This document shows, piece after piece, positions 1-7,580 of a stretch of 64,000 nt of DNA. Within the stretch, counting starts at the first letter, position 1; every line of letters begins with the position of its first letter. The translations under genes and the position numbers were made by a program. A model generated the notes under the pieces. The model was not told the origin of the DNA. It searched no databases and worked only from the letters and a program-made list of their open reading frames with translations. The stretch is taken from NCBI RefSeq assembly GCF_050908845.1, contig NZ_CP194171.1:930001-994000 (forward strand), read 5' to 3'. The stretch comes from Marinobacterium_D sp050908845 (GTDB lineage: Bacteria; Pseudomonadota; Gammaproteobacteria; Pseudomonadales; Balneatricaceae).

Positions 1-505
1 TGATAGCTGAAGCATAAACAACCGGGAAGTCCAGCTGTTCGTCAGTAGCGCCGAGGTTATCGAACAGATCGAAGACCTGATCCATAACCCAATCCGGACG
101 GGCGCCGGGACGGTCGATCTTGTTGATGACGACGATAGGACGCAGACCCTGGGCAAACGCCTTCTGGGTGACGAAGCGGGTCTGTGGCATCGGGCCGTCA
201 ACGGCGTCCACCAACAGCAGAACGCAGTCGACCATGGACAGTACACGCTCTACTTCACCACCGAAGTCGGCGTGTCCCGGAGTATCAACGATGTTGATGC
301 GGTAGTCGTTCCAGCGTATAGCCGTGTTTTTAGCCAGAATGGTGATACCGCGTTCGCGTTCCTGGTCATTGGAGTCCATGATGCGCTCGGCGCCTTCGTC
401 ACGACGAGCGAGCGTGCCTGACTGCTGCAGGAGTTTATCGACGAGGGTGGTTTTGCCATGGTCGACGTGCGCGATGATGGCGATATTTCTGAGATTTTCT
501 ATCAC
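1..505 (-). CDS. typA: GTP-binding protein TypA/BipA, N-terminal part (gene runs off the window)
   Basis: Translational GTPase related to EF-G that binds the ribosome and helps 50S assembly and stress or cold adaptation. About 168 N-terminal residues are present. The protein opens IENLRNIAIIAHVDHGKTTL, so the P-loop (AHVDHGKTT), the switch II DTPGHADFGGEV stretch and the NKID guanine-specificity motif are all visible. The start is taken as GTG at 505-503 because it gives exactly the usual family N-terminus; the GTG two bases upstream runs straight into a stop. There is no strong Shine-Dalgarno. The gene is divergent from glnA, as in enterobacteria. The elongation domains and C-terminal domain lie outside the window. 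Confidence 0.96.
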   Translation of the reverse strand, partial: MIENLRNIAIIAHVDHGKTTLVDKLLQQSGTLARRDEGAERIMDSNDQERERGITILAKNTAIRWNDYRINIVDTPGHADFGGEVERVLSMVDCVLLLVDAVDGPMPQTRFVTQKAFAQGLRPIVVINKIDRPGARPDWVMDQVFDLFDNLGATDEQLDFPVVYASAI

Positions 506-537
506 ACGGATATACCTAGTTTAGTGCTGAAAGGGAG

Positions 538-547
538 GCATTATACG
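538..547 (-). promoter_or_regulatory. Putative -10 element of the typA promoter
   Basis: On the minus strand the string CGTATAATGC contains a perfect TATAAT about 35 bases upstream of the typA start codon. No convincing -35 hexamer is visible at 17 bases (TCGATT), so this is a position-based inference. Confidence 0.35.
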
Positions 548-694
548 TAACGCCTCAAGAACAATCGATTACTGTGTGAACATCCGTTGGCTGGACGTGC
601 TCCGGTCAAACTTTGACGCCGCTGATAGAGGCCAGAAGCAAATCTTTGCGGTATGATGTTTCAACGGTTGCCAAGGGTGCTGTATAGGTGCCGA

Positions 695-711
695 TGGGCC
701 GATATAGTGCA
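695..711 (+). promoter_or_regulatory. NtrC-like enhancer site 1 of glnA
   Basis: TGGGCCGATATAGTGCA fits the NtrC consensus TGCACY-N5-RGTGCA with a perfect right half-site and a 4/6 left half. Its centre is about 128 bases before the predicted sigma-54 start point and 30 bases from the next site. That resembles the two phased strong NtrC sites upstream of Escherichia coli glnA. Confidence 0.55.
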
Positions 712-724
712 TAAAAAGAAGTTG

Positions 725-741
725 TGCCTGAATTTGGTGCG
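725..741 (+). promoter_or_regulatory. NtrC-like enhancer site 2 of glnA
   Basis: TGCCTGAATTTGGTGCG has a good right half-site (GGTGCG) and a weak left half. It lies 30 bases, about three helical turns, from site 1 and about 98 bases upstream of the expected transcription start. The spacing strengthens a call that the sequence alone would not justify. Confidence 0.4.
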
Positions 742-788
742 CCTCTAGGCTAAGCTTTTAGCTTGAGTGCCCAATTTTATTGGCAGTG

Positions 789-805
789 AGCACAATTTAG
801 GTGCT
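789..805 (+). promoter_or_regulatory. NtrC-like site overlapping the glnA -24 region
   Basis: AGCACAATTTAGGTGCT matches TGCACY-N5-RGTGCA in most positions and overlaps the first base of the sigma-54 -24 element. A promoter-proximal site of this kind could act as a governor limiting maximal transcription when phosphorylated NtrC is abundant. The role is inferred. Confidence 0.5.
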
Positions 806-820
806 GGCACGCATGTTGCT
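805..820 (+). promoter_or_regulatory. Sigma-54 promoter of glnA
   Basis: TGGCACGCATGTTGCT matches the sigma-54 consensus TGGCACG-N4-TTGCT at every conserved base, with the GG and GC dinucleotides at the required spacing. Transcription would start near 831, about 77 bases before the glnA ATG. The 5' end of that transcript can form a hairpin with 7-bp arms and a GGAA loop (839-856), perhaps protecting the mRNA. Confidence 0.85.
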
Positions 821-907
821 TAAACAGCGCCATGGTTAACGCGTTGGAAAACGCGTGGCTTAAATAGAATTAAGCGTCTGGCAAATTCATCGAGTGGAGA
901 GAGTCAC

Positions 908-2314
908 ATGTCAGAGAATACTCTGAATCTCATTAAAGAAAGCGAAGCGCGCTGGGTTGACCTGCGTTTTACCGATTCCAAGGGTAAAGAGCAGCACCTG
1001 ACTATTCCGGTAACCGAAGTTGGTGAAGACTTCTTCGAAGAAGGCAAAATGTTCGATGGTTCTTCCATCGCTGGCTGGAAGGGTATCAACGACTCCGACA
1101 TGATCCTGATGCCGGACGATAGCGCTTCCCTGCTGGATCCGTTCGCTGAAGACGCCACTGTTATCGTTCGCTGCGATATCGTCGAGCCGATGACTGGCCT
1201 GGGTTACGAGCGTGATCCGCGTTCTGTTGCCAAGCGCGCAGAAGAGTACCTGAAGTCTACCGGTATCGCCGACACCGCTATGTTCGGTCCGGAACCGGAA
1301 TTCTTCGTATTTGATTCCGTTGAATGGCACGCTGACATGAGCGGTTGCGGTTACACCGTCAACTCTGAAGAAGCTGCCTGGGCGTCTTCCCACAAGATCG
1401 AAGGTGGCAACATCGGTCACCGTCCGCGCGTTAAGGGCGGTTACTTCCCGGTTCCCCCGGTTGACTCCCTGCACGATCTGCGTGCCGCCATGTGCGACGC
1501 CATGACTGCTATGGGTCTGGAAGTTGAAGTACACCACCACGAAGTAGCAACTGCTGGTCAGTGTGAAATCGGCGTTGCCGGTAACACCCTGGTCAACAAG
1601 GCTGACGAAGTACAGGTCCTGAAGTACTGCGTTCACAACGTTGCTCACTCTTACGGCAAGACTGCTACCTTCATGCCGAAGCCGATCGTTGGCGATAACG
1701 GTTCTGGTATGCACGTACACCAGTCTCTGTCCAAGGACGGTGTTAACATCTTCGCAGGTGATGCGTACGCTGGTATGAGCGAAACCGCTCTGTACTACAT
1801 CGGCGGCATCATCAAGCACGCTAAAGCGCTGAACGCACTTTGCAACCCGGGTACCAACTCCTACAAGCGTCTGGTACCGGGCTTCGAAGCACCTGTTATG
1901 CTGGCTTACTCTGCCCGTAACCGTTCCGCTTCCATCCGTATTCCGTACGTAACCAGCCCGAAAGGTCGTCGTATCGAGACCCGCTTCCCGGATCCGATCG
2001 CCAACCCGTACCTGGCTTTTGCGGCTCTGATGATGGCTGGTCTGGACGGTATCCAGAACAAGATCCACCCGGGCGATGCTGCGGACAAGGATCTGTACGA
2101 CCTGGAGCCGGAAGAAGCGGCTGAAATCCCGACTGTCTGCGAGACTCTGTCTGAAGCTCTGGACGCTCTGGAAGCGGACCGTGAATTCCTGACCAAGGGC
2201 GGCGTCTTCACCGACGACATGCTGGACGCGTACGTCGGCCTGAAGCGTGAAGAAGTTGCACAGGTCAACATGACTACTCACCCGGTTGAGTACGACCTGT
2301 ACTACTCCGTATAA
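908..2314 (+). CDS. glnA: Type I glutamine synthetase GlnA
   Basis: Makes glutamine from glutamate, ammonia and ATP; a cytoplasmic dodecamer and the entry point of ammonia assimilation. At 468 residues it has the standard bacterial GSI-beta length. Visible landmarks are the FDGSS motif, the FGPEPEFF metal-binding stretch, the KPIVGDNGSGMHVH ATP/glutamate region, NRSASIRIP, and the adenylylation site KDLYDLEPEE with Tyr397. GS activity is therefore likely to be switched off by GlnE adenylylation. The ATG at 908 follows GAGTGGAGAGAG. The gene is preceded by a consensus sigma-54 promoter with NtrC sites and followed by a strong terminator, then ntrB-ntrC. Codon use looks highly biased, as in abundant proteins. 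Confidence 0.99.
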   Translation: MSENTLNLIKESEARWVDLRFTDSKGKEQHLTIPVTEVGEDFFEEGKMFDGSSIAGWKGINDSDMILMPDDSASLLDPFAEDATVIVRCDIVEPMTGLGYERDPRSVAKRAEEYLKSTGIADTAMFGPEPEFFVFDSVEWHADMSGCGYTVNSEEAAWASSHKIEGGNIGHRPRVKGGYFPVPPVDSLHDLRAAMCDAMTAMGLEVEVHHHEVATAGQCEIGVAGNTLVNKADEVQVLKYCVHNVAHSYGKTATFMPKPIVGDNGSGMHVHQSLSKDGVNIFAGDAYAGMSETALYYIGGIIKHAKALNALCNPGTNSYKRLVPGFEAPVMLAYSARNRSASIRIPYVTSPKGRRIETRFPDPIANPYLAFAALMMAGLDGIQNKIHPGDAADKDLYDLEPEEAAEIPTVCETLSEALDALEADREFLTKGGVFTDDMLDAYVGLKREEVAQVNMTTHPVEYDLYYSV

Positions 2315-2335
2315 ATACCGAATTCGGTAGTTTTG

Positions 2336-2362
2336 AAAAGGCCTCCTGATGGAGGCCTTTTT
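2336..2362 (+). terminator. Rho-independent terminator of glnA
   Basis: GGCCTCC-TGAT-GGAGGCC flanked by AAAA on the left and a run of T on the right forms a near-perfect hairpin 21 bases after the glnA stop. A separate perfect 14-bp palindrome, TACCGAATTCGGTA (2316-2329), lies between the stop codon and this hairpin. Confidence 0.9.
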
Positions 2363-2435
2363 CGTTTCCGGCGCTGGTTGTGCAAAAACGCATCATCAGC
2401 CGCGGTCTACTTTCGGTGCGTTTAAAAAATGCATG

Positions 2436-2452
2436 CGCACCAATATGGTGCG
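2436..2452 (+). promoter_or_regulatory. Perfect palindromic NtrC operator upstream of ntrB
   Basis: CGCACCAATATGGTGCG is a perfect inverted repeat fitting the NtrC consensus in both halves. A further half-site GGTGCG lies at 2415-2420. In Escherichia coli an NtrC site in the same place represses the glnL promoter, so autorepression of ntrBC is the likely role here. Confidence 0.75.
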
Positions 2453-2516
2453 ATAATTCCTATCCAGTCTGGCGAGTTTTCCGGCAGTGCTCCGAATATG
2501 CGCAGTTGTGGCGCTT

Positions 2517-2545
2517 TTGCGAGCATTCTCTACTTGGCGTTTAAC
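2517..2545 (+). promoter_or_regulatory. Candidate sigma-70 promoter for ntrBC
   Basis: TTGCGA, 17 bases, then TTTAAC (each 4/6 to consensus). Transcription would begin near 2552, which leaves the ATG at 2554 with almost no leader and favours the ATG at 2584 as the ntrB start. Confidence 0.3.
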
Positions 2546-2583
2546 TTGCATAAATGAAGCTCAGTTATATAGAGAGCGAGTCA

Positions 2584-3640
2584 ATGTTTCGTCAACAGTC
2601 GCATAAACAGATCCTGGATAACCTGACATCGTCGGTGCTGCTGCTCGACGAGTCGCTGTGCATCCAGTACATGAATCCTGCTGCGGAGATGCTGCTTGAA
2701 GCAACGCTCAGGCGACTGAAAAACCGGCCTATCGAAGACTGGCTCTCTCCGAGCGAGGAAGAGCTCAAGGTACTGCGGGAGTCGTTTACCAGTGGCCACC
2801 CGTACAGCAAGCGAGAAGCGCGGCTGGTCACCCAGACCGGGCAGGAGTTGATCGTCGATTACAGCGTAAACCCGGTGCCTCAGTCCGGCTTGCTGCTGGA
2901 GATTCAGGCCCGTGACCGGCTGATCAGGATCGAGCGTGAAGAGGAGATACTGACTCGACACGCAACCGCACGGACCCTGGTCCGGGGGCTGGCCCACGAG
3001 ATCAAGAATCCGCTGGGCGGGATCCGTGGTGCCGCTCAGCTGCTGGAGCGGGAGCTGGATGACGAAAGCCTGCACGAATATACCCGCATCATTATTGAGG
3101 AAGCCGACCGGCTGAGAAACCTGGTCGACCGCCTTCTGGGGCCGCACAAGTTACCCAATATCGAACTGGTGAACATCCATGCGATTCTGGAGCGGGTCTG
3201 CAGCCTTATCGAGGTGGAGTCTGGCGGCCAGATCCGCCTGGTACGCGACTATGACCCGAGTATTCCTGAATTTGAGGGCGACAGTGAGCAGCTGATACAG
3301 GCGACTCTGAACATCACCCGCAACGCCATGGAGGCGCTGCAGGAGGCGAAGATACCGGAGCCGCAGATTGTGTTGCGAACCCGTGCGCTGCGGCAGATTA
3401 CGCTGGGTACCGAGCGTCATCGCCTGGTCTGTTCGGTGGAAATTATCGATAACGGACCGGGCATCCCCGCCGAGCTGCTTGCCTCCATCTTTTATCCCAT
3501 GGTGACCGGACGCGCTGACGGCTCGGGTCTCGGCCTGTCAATCGCGCAATCGATCATCAACCGTCACCATGGATTGATTGAATGCAATACGGAGCCGGGA
3601 GAGACCCGGTTCCAACTGTTTATACCGCTGGAGCAGAATC

Positions 3641-3657
<17 letters not shown>
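2584..3657 (+). CDS. ntrB: Nitrogen regulation sensor histidine kinase NtrB (GlnL)
   Basis: Soluble kinase/phosphatase that phosphorylates NtrC when nitrogen is short; PII binding turns it into a phosphatase. It has an N-terminal PAS domain (ILDNLTSSVLLLDESL, NPAAE), the phosphoacceptor H box GLAHEIKNPLGG with His138, and a C-terminal ATPase with DNGPGIP and GSGLGLSIAQ. There are no membrane segments. I start at the ATG at 2584 (357 aa), preceded by GAGAGCGAG and giving the family N-terminus; an in-frame ATG at 2554 would add ten residues. Its last 17 bases overlap ntrC, so the two are translationally coupled. Confidence 0.96.
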
Positions 3658-5077
<1,420 letters not shown>

Positions 5078-5096
5078 GGGCGTCACGGGTTAAGAT

Positions 5097-5119
5097 CCGG
5101 CTCCTGATTGCGGAGCCGG
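5097..5119 (+). terminator. Perfect 8-bp hairpin between ntrC and trmL that buries the trmL Shine-Dalgarno
   Basis: CCGGCTCC and GGAGCCGG form a perfect 8-bp stem around a 7-base loop. No T run follows, so it is a weak candidate terminator. The GGAG at 5112-5115, nine bases before the trmL ATG, lies inside the stem, so the hairpin may instead limit trmL translation. Confidence 0.5.
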
Positions 5120-5124
5120 TTGTC

Positions 5125-5598
5125 ATGCTGAACGTTGTACTCTACCAACCTGAAATCCCACCGAACACCGGCAATATTATTCGCCTCTGTGCGAACACCG
5201 GTTTTCATCTGCATCTGATCGAGCCCCTGGGCTTCGAGTTGGATGACAAGCGCCTGCGTCGGGCGGGGCTCGATTACCGTGAGTATGCCGACGTCAAAAC
5301 CTGGCCGACGCTTGAAGCCTGCGTCGAGGCCCTGGCGCCATCCCGTGTCTGGGCGATGACGACAAAAACGGAGCGCTGCTATACCGATGCGACCTTCAGT
5401 GCAGGGGATATCCTGCTGCTGGGTCCAGAAACCCGGGGGCTGCCCGAGTCGGTTCGCCAGCAATATGATGCCCTGACACTGCCGATGCTTGAGGGAAGTC
5501 GAAGTATGAACCTGTCAAACGCCTGTGCGGTTATCGTCTTTGAGGCCTGGAGGCAGCTCGGATTTGCCGGCAGCGCCGGGCAGGGGCGATCCTGTTAA
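5125..5598 (+). CDS. trmL: tRNA (cytidine(34)-2'-O)-methyltransferase TrmL
   Basis: SPOUT-class methyltransferase that 2'-O-methylates the wobble base of the two tRNA-Leu isoacceptors. At 157 aa it has the standard length. It opens MLNVVLYQPEIPPNTGNIIR as in YibK proteins and has the knot-forming SAM-binding motifs LLLGPETRGLP and SRSMNLSNACAVIVFEAWRQ. The family usually reads LNLSNS, so SMNLSNA is a mild variation. Its stop overlaps by one base the first ATG of the next reading frame. Confidence 0.95.
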   Translation: MLNVVLYQPEIPPNTGNIIRLCANTGFHLHLIEPLGFELDDKRLRRAGLDYREYADVKTWPTLEACVEALAPSRVWAMTTKTERCYTDATFSAGDILLLGPETRGLPESVRQQYDALTLPMLEGSRSMNLSNACAVIVFEAWRQLGFAGSAGQGRSC

Positions 5599-5615
5599 TG
5601 TGGGAGCGGAAACTG

Positions 5616-5963
5616 ATGCAGCAGGTACTGATTATCAACCGGTTGATCCCTGAGCGCGATTCGAGCAGCGCGCTGGGGGCGATCAGCGGCGTTACCCACG
5701 ATGGTCAGGCGATACGTTTCGAGGGCAGTGATCAGCAGAGAATCAATCTGCACTCGCTCGAGTTTCAGCAGACACCGCTGCTGCTGCTGACCGATCGCCT
5801 GTTTCAGCCTTTTTCCGATGTCTGGCTGGTGCCTGCCGATGCGTTAATTGCGATAGTTCCCATGGCCTCTGAGCAGATCCGCAAACTGCTGGAGCAGGGC
5901 GAGGGCGAGAGCCTTATTGCAGCGGTGCGCGATCAGTTGTCGGCCGATCCCGGCAAAGAGTAA
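5616..5963 (+). CDS. Hypothetical protein, 115 aa
   Basis: I do not recognise this protein. The ATG at 5616 has GGAG nine bases upstream; an alternative ATG at 5598 would overlap the trmL stop. It is soluble, without a signal peptide or membrane segment, and has two parts. The first is beta-rich with LLLLTDRLFQPFSDVWLVPADALIAIVPM; the second is a helical tail with EQIRKLLEQGEGESLIAAVRDQL. The composition is like its neighbours and it is probably co-transcribed with trmL. It converges on holA with 75 bases between, which contain an imperfect GC-rich hairpin with a TTCG loop (about 5967-5998). Confidence 0.7.
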   Translation: MQQVLIINRLIPERDSSSALGAISGVTHDGQAIRFEGSDQQRINLHSLEFQQTPLLLLTDRLFQPFSDVWLVPADALIAIVPMASEQIRKLLEQGEGESLIAAVRDQLSADPGKE

Positions 5964-6038
5964 GTGTGGCGGGCAGCAGCTTCGGCCTGCTTGTCGCCTG
6001 GATCGGGCGGGGCGACTTGGAGACCTTGTACCTGGCGG

Positions 6039-7076
6039 TTAATCCATCGCCCTTTGCCAGGGCAGCGGGTAGCCACTTAATGTGAGGGTGATCTGGTTCA
6101 ACAGCAGCCAGGGGTCATCCTCGCGCTGTCCCTTGATCGCCATATCCACGCTGGAGGCCAGATCCAGCATCTCCTCGAGCTGTTCCGTCCGCAGGCGGCG
6201 GCTGGCGTTTCTGACCAGGTTCTTGCGTTTGCCGAAGATGCGTTCGCGCTGACACAGCGGATCCCAGGGCTGGCCGCTGGCAACGGCGCGGATCACCCGG
6301 TGCAGCATACGGATCTCCCGCGTGAGTCCCCAGAGTACGACGGCGGCTTCGTTGCCCTCCTGGCGCAGGACCTGGAGTATGTGCTGGCAGCGACCGGCGT
6401 CGCCGGTAAGCGCGGCATCCGTCAGCGCAAAGATATCGAAGCGGGAGCTGTCGCTGACCGCCTGGATCACCTGTTCGGCGTTGAGGCGTTGGCCGGGATA
6501 TAGCAGGGCCAGTTTGTCCAGTTCCTGGCGGGCGGCGAGAAGGTTGCCCTCGATACGGTCTGCCAGCAGTTGCAGCGCTTCGGGTTCAAGCTGAACATTC
6601 TGACTGGCGGCGCGCTGGCCAAGCCATTGCACCAGCTGGTCCGGCTCGATGGGCCAGACCTCGACCACGACGCCGGTCTGTTCCACCTTCTTGAACCAGG
6701 CGCTCTGTTTGCTGGAGCGGTCCAGACGGTCGCAGATGATCAGCAGGGCATTATCCGGTGCCGGGTTCGCCAGGTATTTCTGCAGCAGGTCGCTGGCAGC
6801 GCGGTTCAACTTCTGGCCGCCCAGGCGGATCTCTATGATTTTGCGTTCGGCAAAGAGTGACAGGGCATTGGCGCTTTCAAGCAGGCTTTCCCAGCTGAAG
6901 CTGGCGTCGACGTGCATCACCTCACGCTCGCTGAATCCCAGCAGGCGCAGGTGAGCGCGAATCGCGTCGATACTTTCGCCACACAGCAGTGGCTCGTCGC
7001 CAGTCACCAGGTATACCGGCAACGCGTCCTGCTGACGTTTGAGCTGGCTGCCGAGCTGGTCCGCCTTGAGCTTCAT
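6039..7076 (-). CDS. holA: DNA polymerase III delta subunit HolA
   Basis: Clamp-loader subunit that opens the beta sliding clamp. At 345 aa it has the usual length. The N-terminus (LKADQLGSQLKRQ, LPVYLVTGDEPLL) and the degenerate AAA+ fold without a working P-loop are typical of delta. Later segments LADRIEGNLLAARQELDKLALL and the C-terminal collar-domain helices also fit. It lies downstream of lptE on the minus strand with nine bases between. leuS-lptE-holA is the same operon order as in Escherichia coli. Confidence 0.95.
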   Translation of the reverse strand: MKLKADQLGSQLKRQQDALPVYLVTGDEPLLCGESIDAIRAHLRLLGFSEREVMHVDASFSWESLLESANALSLFAERKIIEIRLGGQKLNRAASDLLQKYLANPAPDNALLIICDRLDRSSKQSAWFKKVEQTGVVVEVWPIEPDQLVQWLGQRAASQNVQLEPEALQLLADRIEGNLLAARQELDKLALLYPGQRLNAEQVIQAVSDSSRFDIFALTDAALTGDAGRCQHILQVLRQEGNEAAVVLWGLTREIRMLHRVIRAVASGQPWDPLCQRERIFGKRKNLVRNASRRLRTEQLEEMLDLASSVDMAIKGQREDDPWLLLNQITLTLSGYPLPWQRAMD

Positions 7077-7085
7077 TGCGCTGAC

Positions 7086-7571
7086 TTACTTCAGGCTCAG
7101 GTACTGGCGTACGATCTGCTGCGCCAGCTGTTCCTGCAGCTGGCGACGGATTTCAACTTCCAGCGCGTCCTTGGCCGTCGTGTTCTGGTTGTTGTTGAAG
7201 AAGCGCTCGGCCCGCACCTCGCGATTGTCGATCAGCAGCTCGCCCGCACCGTTGCTGACGCTGAAGCGAGCAGTGGCGATCAGTTCATACTCGATTGTAT
7301 CGGCGCTCAGGCTGGTGGACGCGCTGCGGCGGCGGGTTCTTTCATCAAGGATTTCCAGACGATAGTTGGCGCGCCGCGTGATTTCGACACCGTTAACCTC
7401 CAGCAGGCTGGTCAGGTGCGTTTCGATATTGCTCGGGCGGTCATCGGGAATATCGAGGTTAACCTGGCGCAGGTTTTCCGGCACGTCGTAGTAACCGGCC
7501 AGATGGAAACCACAGCCACTGATCAGCAGCGATGCGATCAGTGCGAACAGCGGGGCGCGCAATCTAAGCAT
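7086..7571 (-). CDS. lptE: LPS-assembly lipoprotein LptE
   Basis: Outer-membrane lipoprotein that plugs the LptD barrel and takes part in moving lipopolysaccharide to the cell surface. The signal peptide MLRLRAPLFALIASLLISGCGF has a lipobox with modification at the Cys of LISGC. At 161 aa it is the normal size, with the FHLAGYYDVPENLRQV opening of LptE/RlpB proteins. It sits between leuS and holA (gaps of nine bases on each side), which strongly supports the assignment because LptE sequences are poorly conserved. Confidence 0.93.
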   Translation of the reverse strand: MLRLRAPLFALIASLLISGCGFHLAGYYDVPENLRQVNLDIPDDRPSNIETHLTSLLEVNGVEITRRANYRLEILDERTRRRSASTSLSADTIEYELIATARFSVSNGAGELLIDNREVRAERFFNNNQNTTAKDALEVEIRRQLQEQLAQQIVRQYLSLK

Positions 7572-7580
7572 GAAGGCCTC

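Noticed and set aside
767..785. TGCCCAAT-TTTATTGGCA inverted repeat upstream of glnA
   Set aside because: Does not fit the NtrC consensus and may simply be A/T-rich symmetry between the enhancer sites and promoter.
897..910. Possible second, sigma-70 promoter close to glnA
   Set aside because: No hexamer pair with proper spacing; the sigma-54 promoter explains the region.
911..2281. 456-codon open frame antisense to glnA
   Set aside because: Shadow frame created by the strongly biased codon usage of glnA; composition and lack of motifs are not protein-like.
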